A stretch of 64,000 nucleotides of DNA, taken from Miscanthus floridulus. Lineage: Eukaryota > Streptophyta > Magnoliopsida > Poales > Poaceae. The notes under the pieces were generated by a model. The model saw only the letters and a list, made by a program, of their open reading frames with translations. It was not told the DNA's origin and made no database searches. Every line of letters begins with the position of its first letter. The first letter of the stretch is position 1. Below are positions 44,961 to 58,265 of this stretch, in pieces. Location: positions 120,711,707-120,775,706 of the forward strand of contig NC_089588.1 in NCBI RefSeq assembly GCF_019320115.1. The letters run 5' to 3'. Made by a program: the position numbers and the translations under genes.

Positions 44961-46917
44961 TGTAATCGTAGGTTATTATATAGCTCTTGATCGAGTATAA
45001 CACTTCTAACTGTAGGTTATTATTATCTATATATTTTTGGTCACGTTAAGCCATTGCTGAGTATATCTATATCATTCGATACATTAACAAACACACACTA
45101 GGCCACATATATGTAGTCACACCGGCTTGTAGCTAGAGCCGATATATTTGGTAGACCTACAAATAAACTGTACGCGCACACTACGCGTTTAATTAATTTC
45201 TAAGCCACTTGCTTAGTATAGTACAATAGTACTCCTACTAGTCATTGCACTGTGGCTCACAAGCAGAGTCGATGGATCGAGTCGTCAGTGAATTCATTTT
45301 GGTGTCGGTTGTTGCAAACAACGAAGGCAGCATCAGCTGAATTTCCTGGAAACTTTCGGAGGTGTCACTCAACAGCGACAGCCGTACGCAGTGTACATGA
45401 GTTCCAAGTTCTGAGAAACTTCCAAAAGCTTGTTTTTTGGAGACAACGAACATGCATGCCAGCAAGGTTTTGGGTATGCTTAACAAGCTGGTACCTTTGT
45501 TCCACGACTAGCTTGACCTATGCAAGACTAGGTCTTAAGAGCTATATCAAGATAAGTATATGCACTCCAGCACTAAGCTGATGCACATTGGTTATTCCCT
45601 TTTATCCTATTCGAAAAAAAGAACCATTCCCTATTATCTTAATTAGTCTTTCATTTGCATTGGGGTCATGACACGGACGTCCCCTGATGCTGATTCATTT
45701 CTTTCCCGGCCTAATATTCTTTTGGTACTATTGGTTGGTATTAGTGTGGGTTCTATGAAAGTTTCATGGGCATTAAATAAGCTAACATGGTATAATATAA
45801 ATGAAAGTGATGATGAAAGTTCGATGAGATGAAATGAGTTTCATGGGAATAAAACTTGCCAACACTTTTTCCAACAAACATGAAAAATCCTCTCTGAGAG
45901 TGGCCTAACATGCATGCACGAACCTCTCTCTCTGAGAGTTGCGTTGTTGCTTTGTGTTTGGATAGACCGGGTGATAATATATTAATATCATAGTGTGAAC
46001 CGATGCAGATTAGCACAACTCCACTACACCTCTCCTCCCCATGCGATCTGCTCGTGTAGTTTCAGTGTTGTTGCCCCGTCATTGCACCCGCGTGCTCCGG
46101 CCGGCATTTCTCGTGCCGCCCGCGCCATACCCGCGCCCAAGATCTCCTTGAAGCCAACTGTTGCACCAACCACCCATGCCACCAGGCTCCCGCAGGCGCC
46201 CAAGGCCAAGCCCCCGCGGCACCGCGGAGGCGCCAGCGGTTGCGACGGTAAAACCAAGCCCACCTAGGCCCCCGCCCCTGCGCCGGCCAAGAAGAAGAAG
46301 TTTTCCTCTTCCTCCAAGGAGGAGAAGAGAAGAAGAACATGTAGCACTCACACCGTGAACCAAACAAATAGCATTTTTAGTTCCCCGTAACAGCTGACAC
46401 TGGCAATTGATCGCATTACCGCGTTTCCACACCCATTGCTGAACCAAACAACATCCTATTGTTTGACAGACTGATACTAGTAGATAGATAGGCAGCTGTC
46501 CAAGTGGTCACTGCTCAGAAGTCCGTTTGTGCGCATGAATAATTGAATAGAATTCAACGACGTGTAATATTAGCAGTTATGGTCAAGCGCGTTACGTTCC
46601 GGTACGTAGGGTACGTCATTTCTTAATAACATGGATGGACGCGTTGATATAGTCGAGATCGATCTAAAGACATCAGCTTTGTTCGCACGCTGCAGACTAA
46701 TGCTCGCTCATAATAATAAATTCCTTGTTCGATTCAGCACATGCATGGCTATATGACTGAATTTCTCAGTAAGTTGCATGCAATTAATCGAATTAAATTA
46801 ATTAAGCAGTACGTACCGGATTAGCTAGCTAGGTAAAATAAATATGGGAGTGTCTAGCTATCGTTCGACAAATTTTATATAGCCAAATCTATCAGATTTT
46901 TTATAAATACGACCTAA
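44961..46917. other. Intergenic, with a GC-rich non-repeat island
   Basis: The main stretch has no gene. At 46035-46330 a GC-rich Pro/Ala/Lys-coding island ends in a Lys-rich codon run (aagaagaagaag) and is flanked by gtttggttca-type sequence in inverted orientation on its right. It could be a gene fragment carried by a MITE-like element, but neither termini nor protein are recognised. Confidence 0.35.
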
Positions 46918-46920
46918 TAG

Positions 46921-48293
46921 CACTACTGGACACCGGCACCTTGCCGAGTGCCGGAAGCTTTGCCGAGTGTATTTTATCGGGCACTCAGCAAAGACGGTCT
47001 TTGCCGAGTGTCAAATAAAATACACTCGGCAAAAAAAAAACACTCGACAAAGATGACTTTGCCGAGTGTTTTTTTTCGGCACTCGGCAAAGATGTATTTT
47101 GCCGAGTGCCATTTTTCGGCACTAGGCAAAATACGTCTTTGCCGAGTGCCTTTTTTCTGGCACTCGGCAAAGATGTATAAAATGCGTCTTTGCCGAGTGC
47201 CTTTGTTTTGGCACTCGGCAAAGAGGCATTTTGCCGTGTGTATTTTTTTTGGCCCTCGACAAATCATTTTTTCAAAGTAATTTTTGAGGCCCTAAATGAA
47301 TTCAAATGAAAAACTTTTCAACTACAAAGTTGTATAACTTCTCAAGATCTACAAAGTTTATTTGGGTCATTTCTTCATTTGACAAAGCGACAATAACGTT
47401 GTTCATAAAATCTATATCTTTCTCATATCTCTCATATTAGTTTCATGAAAGTAGAAGAGAGATATATAAGATTTGTGAACAATGTTACTACTACTATGTC
47501 GGATGAACAAATGACCAAAATAAACTTTGTAGATCTTGAGAAGTTATAAAATTTTATAGTTGGCAACACTTTGATTTGAAATCATCTTGTCATGCAAAAA
47601 CGACGTTTGAATTTGAAAATTTGAAAATTTGAATTTTTGAAAAGACCTCGGATGGAAAAACTTCCTAAATGAAAATTGTAGGTCTCCAAAAGTTATAAAA
47701 CTATGTAGTTGACAACTTTTTGATTTGAAATCATCTTATCATGCAAAACTACGTTCGAATCTCTCAAATTTGAAATTCGAATTTTTCAAACGACCTTGGA
47801 TGGAAAAACTTCATAAATGAAAATTGTAGATCTCAAAAAGTTATGAAACTTTGTAGTTGATCACTTTTTGATTTGAATTCGTTTAGGACCTCAAACAAGC
47901 ATTTACTCTCGGTTTAATATAATATATGAGGATAGATAACGGAATCTAGGACACAAGTAACAGTGTTGTGCAGTGGTAGAGCAGCAGACACACGAGGAAG
48001 ACGTCGTGGGTTCGAATCCCGTTGGCCGCGTTAGCCGTGAATTTTGCGCAAACAATGCAGCGACTTCGATGGAGACGGATGGGCGCTGGCCGGTGGCGGC
48101 CTCCCCGAAAAAAATTGCTATTATTTTTGGGTTTTTTTTCGCATTTTCATTTTGGCGAGTGTAAATCTTTGCCGAGTGCTTTTCCCAAGTGCCCGATAAA
48201 AAGCACTCGGCAAAGATTTCTTTGCCGATTAATTTTTTGCCGACTGCCCTTTGCCGAGTGCGGCACTCGGCAAAGTGCCGGTTTCCAGTAGTG
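46921..48293. mobile_element. Non-autonomous CACTA element, TSD TAG
   Basis: Begins CACTACTGGACACCGG and ends CCGGTTTCCAGTAGTG, with TAG on both sides (46918-46920 and 48294-48296). Subterminal TTTGCCGAGTG arrays lie at 46943-47265 and 48150-48275. The middle (47290-47880) has repeats of ttgtagatctyaaaaagtt and a tRNA-like stretch at about 47970-48025. It has no transposase. Confidence 0.9.
47965..48025 (+). other. tRNA-like stretch with pol III A and B boxes
   Basis: cagtggtagagcag (A-box-like) is followed 25 bp later by gggttcgaatccc (perfect B-box). The spacing and sequence are those of internal pol III promoters in tRNA genes and SINEs. A full cloverleaf cannot be drawn, so it is a tRNA relic or SINE head captured inside the CACTA element. 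Confidence 0.5.
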
Positions 48294-48555
48294 TAGATAG
48301 TTGTAGCACAATCTAACGTATAGAAATATGACAGATTTAGTACCAAAAACAAATCTGTCAACAAATAAATAGCAAAAATGAATAAATATATATACTCTAC
48401 ATTAGTAGTAGATAGCTAGTCTGAGTAGTAATAAGCATTAGCAAGAGGGACGAAGGTACTACTAAGAGAAAGAAGCCACCACCAGCAGCCGCCGCCGCCA
48501 CGAAGGCTGCAAATAAAAGCCTGCTAGCTGATTTGACGAGCCACGCGCATGCACC

Positions 48556-48801
48556 AGGGTCTTGTTTAGATCACCTCTAAATTCTAAGTTTTTTCACTCT
48601 CTCTTCATCACATCAAATTTTAGCCGCTTGCATAGAGCATTAAATGTAGGTAAAAAAAATAACTAATTGCACAATTTAGTTCAAAATCACGAGATGAATC
48701 TTTTGAGCTTAGTTGGTCCACGATTGGACAATATTTATCAAATAAAACGAAAGTGCTACTATTTATCAAGTTGAAATTTTTTGCAATCTAAACATGGCCT
48801 A
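48556..48801. mobile_element. Tourist-like MITE, second copy of the 42577 family
   Basis: Shares body and ends (agggtcttgtttagat .. atctaaacatggcc) with the element at 42577-42820. Both copies sit a few hundred bp upstream of a zinc-finger gene. Confidence 0.75.
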
Positions 48802-48991
48802 GTAGTACTACACGCGGACACGGCAAGCACCCCTTGTTTGGCCCCAGCAGTGTGTGAAACGAACATGAACATACATAGAAAAGTATGCAGATGCATAGAT
48901 ATCTTGCACACAAGCGACTATATATACAAGTAAGTATGTATCCTCACCTGGATCACAACCATATATATATCCAAGACTCGATCTTGCCCTT

Positions 48992-48998
48992 TATATAT
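48992..48998 (+). promoter_or_regulatory. Probable TATA box of second zinc-finger gene
   Basis: TATATAT in ccctttatatatcttgc lies about 125 bp upstream of the ATG. Other TA-rich stretches nearby make the choice uncertain. Confidence 0.4.
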
Positions 48999-49122
48999 CT
49001 TGCACACAAGCGTCATCGACCTCAGCTCTCTGTCAGCTCGATCTTAAGCAGCAGCCAAAGCTCACAGAGTGTACACATATACACTACTACAAAGCTAGCA
49101 TAAGAAGCACGCACATCGCGTC

Positions 49123-49668
49123 ATGGAACGCCTTATTAACCATCTCCATGGACCGTCATGCTTCGACGGCGACGACGTCTTCCTCACTCTGTCGTGCGGC
49201 TCGTCCTCGTCCTGCTGCTCCTCGGAAGCAGTACCAGCAGCAGGCACACCGCCGGCGCACTCACCGCCGCCATGTGTGCTGCGTGGCCGCCGTCGCCGGC
49301 GGCGAGGGAAGCAGCAGGCGTCGTTGTCGTTCGACTGCCGGACGTGTGGGCGGGAGTTCCCGACGTTCCAGGCGCTGGGCGGCCACCGGACCAGCCACCT
49401 CAGGCGGCCGACGACGACCAAGAAGAAGACGCGGTCGTCAAAGGCGGTGCTGGTCCACGCATGCGCGGCGTGTGGGCTGGGCTTCTCCACGGGCCAGGCC
49501 CTTGGCGGCCATAGGAGGAGGCACCGTGGTGGGCCTAGTACTACTGCTACCGAAGAGGAGGTGGGCTGTGGTGGGCCTGCTGCTGCTGGCTATGCTGTGG
49601 GCCTGGCACGGGTCGTCGTGCCAGATGAGAGGCCCAGTTCGGCACAGCTGCTCGACTTGTTCGTTTAG
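49123..49668 (+). CDS. C2H2 zinc-finger protein, two QALGGH fingers (ZAT-like)
   Basis: A single exon of 181 residues. A Cys/Ser-rich start ([12 protein letters not shown]) and a basic stretch [10 protein letters not shown] (54-63, likely nuclear signal) precede finger 1 (C72, C75, H88, H92; FQALGGH) and finger 2 (C114, C117, H130, H134; GQALGGH), with a Lys-rich linker. The C-terminus ends QLLDLFV, a Leu-rich tail comparable to EAR-like ends but not a classical DLN motif. Together with the gene at 43500 it is probably an old tandem duplicate, although similarity outside the fingers is low. The first ATG of the frame is used. Function as a stress- or development-related regulator is inferred from the family. 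Confidence 0.9.
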   Translation: MERLINHLHGPSCFDGDDVFLTLSCGSSSSCCSSEAVPAAGTPPAHSPPPCVLRGRRRRRRGKQQASLSFDCRTCGREFPTFQALGGHRTSHLRRPTTTKKKTRSSKAVLVHACAACGLGFSTGQALGGHRRRHRGGPSTTATEEEVGCGGPAAAGYAVGLARVVVPDERPSSAQLLDLFV

Positions 49669-50079
49669 TTAGATTTTACATCATCGTTCTTGACATTCCT
49701 TCACTTTTTCGGGTAAATTAAAAAAAAAATAGTGGGGCGCACAAGTTTTTCGATCTGGCCAAAAATGAATCGACTGTTTATAGGACTATATGTATTGTCA
49801 GAAATTAGTGCGTGAAAGCAGTTGTAAATATATTCTGTAGGATATATCATCTTCACTAATAAATTCAAGCTATAGCTAGCTAGCTTGTGTGTACTATGCA
49901 GTATGCATATTTTTCGATATATAAACAGGAACCATTTTATTACACATTTTGATTTGTTTATTACTCTGTGAGAAATAAGTGTGCTTGGGTGGTTGGGCCG
50001 GGCCATCGTCATATGATGGGCGGCCACACTCACCTAGCTAGGTGGAGGTGGAGGCGTGGAGAACCTGGTCCATCATATC

Positions 50080-50198
50080 TCTGCTCTGTTCATTAGAACT
50101 TATTGCAGCTGCGGCTCATTTGTTGCGAGAGAAAAATACTATTTCATAGCTGAAAAAGTAAGGATGATTCTGACTTATAAGCTCAAGCGAACAGAGCC
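50080..50198. mobile_element. Short MITE, CTCTGTTCATT type
   Basis: Ends ctctgttcattagaactt and, inverted, aagctcaagcgaacagag. It is related to the elements at 39776 and 42273. Confidence 0.5.
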
Positions 50199-50199
50199 C

Positions 50200-52970
50200 C
50201 TCTATCTAGGTCGGCTGACTCTGCCGGGCCCAATTATAAGACGAGTGAGTGATAGATATATGAATATAATAATGGAGCCTCTAATTTAATTTGTCAGTTT
50301 CTTTTAGAAAAGATAGCAAGAGCTTTGCCGACCAATATTAATTTCTCAGTTCATCCTAGTGCTATTTAGGGGTCAACACGTACATATAGTACCAGCCACA
50401 GCACACAATGTTGTCTCAAAACTTTATACCCACTAGTCCATCAACCCGTGTTCCCTCATGGGTTAACTTTATATAAACAATAGAAAACTCTATTTGATAT
50501 ATATTAACTAAAAAATTTCTTCATACGACAAACTTTTATTTGAATCTAGAATTACATACGTGTATAGCATTGGCATGTGTGAGAGATTCGTCGTGGCATA
50601 GCTAATGATGTAACATTAGTTAGATTCCACTGTTTGGCATTTTCTTTTACTTCTATGTTTTGTGTCCCAGTATAGCTAACTTTGTGCCATATATGGACAT
50701 GTTGGATGTCTCTTTTTGGAATTGAATTGTGTGGATAACAATATTGAAAGGTTAGTTCACCTGCTGACCAGCAAATAAAATTTAAATGATTCAATCTTGG
50801 ATATTGAGATATGTATCTTCAATTGTTTTCATAAATTGTAGTCTTTCTTGATTTGTCTAATATTTTTTTTGAGGTCAATGTGGAAGTCCATACAATAGAT
50901 GTTTGGGTTGTCATTTGTTGGTTTCTGATCTTTTGCTTTGTGAATGATTGTCATCAACGTAATTAAGTTGTTGCTCTAATCTCTTGGAATATTGTTATTA
51001 CATATTTCAAATTATTTGATATGTATTTATTGCAATGTTGAAAAGGAGGTGGCAACACTATTATGTTTCCATCCTGATAAGATGTTGTGCCACTTCTTTT
51101 AGAGTCATCTTGTTGATGTAGATGACTTCTTAGGTTGGTGTGATGTTCTATGATGTAGTTTTTGCTTATCATCAATAGATGTGTGATGTGACAAAAATTG
51201 GATTGATATATCAATCATAGTATTTAATGGAAAAAGTTACTTGTAGAAGAAAGGAGGAGCATTGATAGATTACCTTATTGATGGTGGCAACATCATTAGA
51301 GTTTCTGCTTTTGAAGGTCGCATGTGATTGCATTGTGTGTCAATGTGCCGTTGAAGCCCTGATGGTGTTTGCTTGTAGATCATATATATTATTTGGATTC
51401 AATTCCACCATTGTCGCATAGATTTGTTACCAGATTTTTTTGACCAAATGGATAAGATAGATTACTTAGTTAAAGATGTAGGTTGAACGCTCAAGATAAA
51501 TACATTAATATTTTAAGATGGGTTGACCAGAGGTTAATATATTTATCAACATGTTACCATAACATATTTTAATTTTATTTAAAAAAGAGAGCAGATTCTA
51601 GGCTAAATTGTTATGTACTATAATGACAAAGTCGTTACAAATGCACAACGACAATCAAGATGTTCAATTTATTATATGAAAGAATTAATTTTGTGTAGTA
51701 CTATTGCTTTATAAAAACACAAAACGCTTACAATTAAATTACCAGTATGTTATAGTATAATATTTTAGTTAATATATATTAAACTGGTATAAATAATTTA
51801 CATGTCATTAAGTGTTTGTTTATTACTATTTACACATGATTTAGTGTTTGTTTATTTATTTATTAAAATAGATTACCAGTATTGATATGCCATAATGTTT
51901 TGGTTAACATATAGTAAAATTATTTGAAATAATAGTGGTTATCAGTTTATTTGTCGTAATAACTTATATTATATTAGTAGCGCATGTAGATTTATAGTTT
52001 TTTTTTAATTTGTCGTATAATAACTTACCAATTTACTTTATAATTATCTTTGTTAATGACATACGTGGGTAGTGTGGATGCAAACTTAGAGATATATTGC
52101 ATTATCTTTTATAATGACATTTGCGGGTAATTAGATACGAATTTAGGAGTTATTTTTTGAATTATAGTTTATAATAGCAGTGATGCATAATTTAGATATA
52201 AAGTTAGAGAGTTATTTATGTATTTTTTATAATGGCAATATAGATAATTTTCTTATGTAATATAAAATATTGCTTAGCTATTATGTATTTGTTTAATGAG
52301 ACGTTGCGCGGCTATATATGCATGAGCACGGCCTAATAGAATGCGGCGGTGCCGCCGTCTTCATCCTTGTTTTTTTTTTCCTCTTTCCACACTTTTCCAG
52401 CTCACGCTCCTGGCACCACAGAGAAAAAGCTTTGCGAGCCCACGGCGGAGGCCCCTGCGATCTTTCTGGATGGAACCAGCAGGAGCTCATACTCTTTTTT
52501 AATTTTGTTGGCTATCATAAATTGCTCCAAATTTTATTAATAGATTAAACTAACCGTCGACCTGGGCGTATTGCCGTATTTTTTATTAGTAACTAGTTGG
52601 GAACGTTTTTCTTCGAGCGGTCAAGGTTTTTTTCTCCTAAAAAATTAGATATTAGTCTATTTTTTAATCTATAATGACATATGTGGGCAATTTCGTAGAA
52701 AATAAAATAGATCTAATGGTTATGGATGGCTAAAGTATTTTGATTTGATGGCTAGATGTTTCTGATTAACGTGAGAATTTCTAACTTTTATCTTTTTTTT
52801 CTTAGCGCATCTAGCGAGAATTAACATGGAGCCTCCATTAAAGCCTCTAATTAGTAATAGAAAGATAAGATAAGATCGTTTGGTCCCAAAATAAGTGTAC
52901 AATATGGATGGACTAGTGAGACAATGACTCACAGGATGGAGATGAACGGTGATGCATGCCCGGCGCGACG
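50200..52970. other. Long AT-rich intergenic stretch
   Basis: No gene recognised. Between 51600 and 52270 phrases such as ttataatgacat and ggtaat(t)tagat recur loosely. A short GC-rich patch at 52310-52480 has no recognisable product. Confidence 0.4.
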
Positions 52971-52976
52971 CAAAGC

Positions 52977-53157
52977 CACTACGGGAGACGCGTTCTTTGC
53001 CGAGTGCTTGGCGCTTTGTCGAGTGTCAAAACACGGGCACTCGGTAAAGAGGCCGTTTGCCGAGTGCCGCACTCGGCAAAGCAGGCACTCGGCAAAAGCC
53101 ATCTTTGTTGAGTGCCAAACACTCGGCAAACGTCCTCTTTGCCGAGTGTCAGGCACT
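52977..53157. mobile_element. Left end of a CACTA element, split by element B
   Basis: Begins CACTACGGGAGACGCG, preceded by AGC. TTTGCCGAGTG repeats in both orientations follow. The array stops at 53157, where another CACTA begins within it. The rest of this outer element must lie beyond the right edge, if it still exists. Confidence 0.75.
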
Positions 53158-53189
53158 CACTGGTGCAGCAAGGCTTTTTGCTCCCGGTT

Positions 53190-53400
53190 GGGAAACCCCT
53201 TTAGTCCCGGTTTCCTAACCGGGGCACCAATCCGGGACTAAAGGTACCCTCCTTTAGTCCCGGCTTGACGCCCGGGACTAAAGGGGGACCTTTAGTCCCG
53301 GTTAGAAACACCAATTGGGAGTAAAGGGGGCCTTCAGGCCTGGCCAGGGACCGCCACGGGGCAGGACCTTTAGTCCCGGTTGGAAACACCAACCGGGACT
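53190..53400. repeat. Element B 3' subterminal array
   Basis: CCTTTAGTCCCGG and CCGGGACTAAAGG copies, some paired as hairpins with caccaa loops. They are interrupted by one divergent GC-rich insert at 53328-53365. Confidence 0.85.
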
Positions 53401-53649
53401 AAATGTCCCTTTTTTTTTTCCTTTTTCTAGTTTCTATTTTTGATTTCTTTTTTCATTTGATGATTAGTTTTGATATTAAAATACATTTTCGAATACGCTG
53501 CTAATAGTAATATATATGTGTACTTCGCATGCGTAACTTTTTGTCCGAACTTTGTACATAAATAACAAACGAATATACGCGTACATGCAAATATATATGA
53601 TGATCATATATATACACACGTTATTTTATGTACATATAATATGTGCATA

Positions 53650-53684
53650 CATACATACATACATATATATATATATCTATATAC

Positions 53685-53742
<58 letters not shown>
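53650..53742. repeat. CATA/TA microsatellite
   Basis: acatacatac then (TA)n to 53742, directly beyond the 3' end of the element B second gene. Confidence 0.9.
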
Positions 53743-53746
<4 letters not shown>

Positions 53747-53943
53747 TGTTTATGTCCTTAGCAATTCACTCCTCCAGATTTGGCATCCACGTTTCGTTCG
53801 GGTCATTGTAGAACTCACCGTTGGGGTTGATGACCTGGTCATTTATAAATCATGCTATAGTCTCTCGAATTGCTTTAAGTTGGTCAAGTCGTATGACTCT
53901 TTTCCTCAACCATTCAGTCTTCAATAAAAGTTAAAGAAAAAAG

Positions 53944-53949
<6 letters not shown>

Positions 53950-54022
<73 letters not shown>
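53950..54022. repeat. (TA)n microsatellite in an intron
   Basis: About 35 TA units followed by gtatgtatgtgt. Confidence 0.9.
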
Positions 54023-54030
<8 letters not shown>

Positions 54031-54599
54031 GTATTGCTCATGTAATTACTTATACAAATGAGAGCAATAAAGAAATTATAAATATACGATCGAAATAATA
54101 TAAAGAAAAAAGTATTTATATACGTACTTTGAGTTGCTCTTCAGGAGTTCTCTTTGAGTATGCCATGATGAACTCGCAAACATAGTATCCACAGTAGTTG
54201 TTACCCTGCTCCTGCCTTAGAACCCACTTTTACGACAAAAAAATTAATTAGGGTCAATTGAAATCATCATATGGTGTTAATTGAATATAAATGTGTAGTT
54301 ATAGTACTTACTTTGTGTGCGATTACACCCAATTGAGCTTTGCAATGTTTCATTTTTTGTTCCTCAACGAACCTTTTCCAAACCCTGCTCACAATAAAAT
54401 AAAAAAATAATTTAACCTTTAATAATTGTTGAGAGATCGGCGCCATTATATATATATATGTTGTTATAGAGAAACTAAATTAATTACCCTTGTATAATAT
54501 CTATCATGTCTTGATACTCCGTTTGCGGTTTTCTCAACGAGTCTAAGATTTTCAATCTACTATTGGCCATATCGATGACCATCAATATCCAGTGATTGC

Positions 54600-54705
<106 letters not shown>

Positions 54706-57700
54706 AGGTAACTAGCTAGTAAGGAAATATTGATATTGATGTCCCATATATATGATCGACATTAATTACTTATAATAACACTCACTTGAAGTTGTAGGGG
54801 AAGAGTATCTCCTTCTTGTCATGTTGGTTCACTAAGAAATTCATGAGATTTCTCTCAGGTTGAGGCTTATAATCCTTCGGGGGGGTTAGGGTGTTTGTAT
54901 ACGACATACGGATCAACGAACCCAACATCATTATCCTTTCTCTTTCTAAGTTCTGTCATCTCATATCTGCATACATGAAAATTGTGAATATATATATTAT
55001 GAATATATAATAAAGAAATTGTGAATATAGTAGAAAATAATCACACTTACAGACAATAGCAGCTAATGAGACTTTTGTCGAGAGAGTCCAGGTGGCATAG
55101 TTGGTGTAATTCTGCAAGCTCGACATAGATAATGTCATTGCCACGAAAGTAATGGTGGTTTCTAATTCCGACAGAAAGATAGATTTGTCCCGCATCAGAC
55201 GCCGACATGTACCACCCATTTCACACGTTCATTTGCGTACCCAGTTCACCTAATTTCTCTGGGTTGTATAGACTCTGGTCTGGTACAAATTTCTTGTAAG
55301 GATCCACTTCCGGAGCAGATGGTCCTTCAGCGAGCACTTCGGCAAGGTTCAAACCAGTTTCCTCATAAAACCGAAGAAACGACTCATAGCCGCCTACCTC
55401 CGCCACTAAGTTTAAGTTTGAACCATATTCGTTAGGAACGACAAGGGGGGGATTGATTGTTGCGTTTGTTGTCCGAGTTGTGCAACACCTTTCCCTACTC
55501 TCTTCTTTTTTTGCGCCGCCTCATATGACTTGGTGAGAGAGCGGTCATAGTCCGATATCGGTTGTTTCACGGCGCTCTTAAGAGAATCCTGTTTTTTTGT
55601 TTCAACTTCTTTCTTAGCTGATCTGGAGGTAGGAAGAAGTATGATGGCTCCGGGTTCTCCCTCGCTCGTCGTGCCTGTTTTGCACCTTCAAAGAAATCTA
55701 TCACTTCTTTTTGTACTGCATCCTTTAATTCCTGTTCACTTTTCTCATAAGATAGTTTTTGGGGAATAACTGGATGAGTATTTGCTTTCTGCTTCTTTGC
55801 CGATGGGCAGGGCAATGGCTTCGTTTGCGGGGCGGACCTCATAGGGGCTGGCTTCCTTGGAGGCGGGGGAGGCATTGGAGACTGCCTTAGAGGCAGTGCA
55901 GACTTTGGAGGCGGCGGAGGCGTTGGAGACCTCGGCGGAGGAGTTGTGGACTTCCTTGGAGGCGGCAGAGGCGTTGGAGACCTCAACGGAGGAGTTGTGG
56001 ACTTCCTTGGAGGCGGCGGAGGAGTTGGAGATGGTGGGGATGCAACAGTGCCTTCGAAGGCGTCATCATTGCCTTGAGCACTATGATGGTCGGGAGAAGC
56101 AACAACTAGACTTTGGTTGGCGGAGGCCCTGCTTTGTGAGTACAAAAAATAATGAGATATAAGTAAATGCTTATTATTAGTCATGCCCATAGAAAATTAT
56201 CAAAAAATTGTTTTGTTAACTTTTGTCCGCACCTAATGTCTGCTGGCGGTGGAGCAAACGCCCTAGGGATAATGATGTAGCGCTTGCGCCATAGTATATA
56301 TGCCTTGTATGCTTCTCCTGGAGTCTTCTCTCCATCACCTCCAGAAATGTCAAGAGCTAGATCCTCATAACCTTTACTCACTTTATCCACTGCGACCCTA
56401 GCATATCCAGGTTGTATTGGTGCCCCATGGATTCTTGGTGTCTTGGTAGGGTCTGGAGGAGTAAAAACACCGACAGCGACCTTGATTGTGTCATTCCCCC
56501 TTGGAACATGTAGCTCAATTGATGTCATTGGAGTAGTGACATCATCCACAGGTAAGCGCAGCGCCGCGTCATCTTGCTTTGGCAGCTCAGTGGAAGCGCA
56601 GCTGCTTTTCAACTGACCAGGGGGGCTAATATTAACATTCATTCCTAGCTCTGATGCCTGCCTCTGGGCACTCATTGCTATCTGCACTTGCTTTCTGATT
56701 TCTTCCTGCATTCTTACTTCCATTGCCTTTTCTCGCTCCTTTGCTTCAAGCACCATTTCCTCCAACATTGTCACCCGCGATGCTTGCTCCTCCTTGCTTC
56801 TCTGGCGGCTTCGGTAGGTTTCCCTGTCATTAGGGAAACCATGAACCCATGGAGTGTTACGTCCTAAGCCTCTGGTTCGGCCAGTGTGTTCAGCAGTCCC
56901 GATGGCATACGTCAGCTCATCCTTCTCTCTATTGGGCTTGAACACACCAATCTCTTTAGCTTCTATAGCAAAAGGCAATCGGCGTGCTGCTGTTTCGAGT
57001 TTTTGCCCATACACTGCCAGGCCGGTCTGTGGGTCGAGTCTTCCCCCATGACTGAAAAACCAATTCTTCGAGCGTGGGGGCCACTTGGCTAATTCTGGTT
57101 CGATCCCCTTGGCAATAATGTTCGCTTCCATTTTTTGCCACTTCGGAATGGTAGTATCGTAGCCACCTGATCCCATGTCATGGTGGTATACCTTTTTCGG
57201 GCATTCTCTTGGTTCCTTCTCACCCGTGCCTCACCCTCTGCTGATGTCTTGTACTCTATGAAATCATTCCAATAGGGCCTCTGTTTCGAGATCGGGCCCG
57301 TATCAGTATTGAAATTCGGCGTTTCGTTCTTCTTGATGTATGTGTTGTATAGGTGTTTCTTCCAAGTCTAGAATTGTGTGGCCATCTTCTTCATAGCCCA
57401 CGATCGAACTAGCTCCTTCAATTCATCATCGTTGATATCATCATAATCATCCGCTTGCAACGTGAAATGGGCAAGGATATCATTCCAGAGCAAATTCTTG
57501 TCAACATCAGAGACAAAACTAACATCAGGCTCATTGATCTTTTTCTTCCATTCACGGATACTGATCGGAATTCTGTCCCTTACAAGGTACCCACAGTGTT
57601 CCACGAATTTCCTTTTATGTGGACCAAGTGGTTCGCCTGTCTCGATGTTGAATTCCAATATTATGTACCGGCCCTCCAGTGGTTTCTTCGGTCCTCGAAC

Positions 57701-57989
57701 ATTTTTGCTCTTCGCCATTGTGGTCGCCGATCCAGAGGGCTACATATAAAAAAATAAAAAATAAATATCTTTTGTACACAGAAATATATACAATATTCAC
57801 ATATAATATATATTTAGTATATATACCTCGCCTGTATTTTCTTGCAAAACATTTTCTTGCTCATTTTCAAGAGCTAGGTATTGACTTCCGTCATCAACAT
57901 CCTGCTCACCAGCATTGGCAATAATATTCATCATTTCTTCCTCCATGTTGTCTCCCGGGCAGCCATATCTAACAAATTTAACAAAATTT

Positions 57990-58265
57990 AAGTCACATAT
58001 ATAAACAAGTCATATATATACAATAAGTCATATACAAATTTATCTAAGTCACATATATATAAACAAGTCATATATGTAAACAAGTCATATATGTACAATA
58101 AGTCATAAACAAAATAAATCTAAGTCACATATATAAACAAGTCATATATATAAACAATTCATATATGTAAACAATCATATATGTCAACAAGTCATATATG
58201 TAAACAAGTCATATATGTAGACAAGTCATATAAACAAGTCATATATGTAAACAAGTCATATAAAC
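57990..58265. repeat. AT-rich tandem repeat, acaagtcatatatgtaa unit
   Basis: About 14 copies of a 17-19 bp unit with small variations. No coding sequence. Confidence 0.8.

Noticed and set aside
47903..48364. Minus-strand ORF with RPTGFEPTTSS
   Set aside because: This phrase is the well-known translation of the tRNA T-arm complement and appears in spurious predictions.
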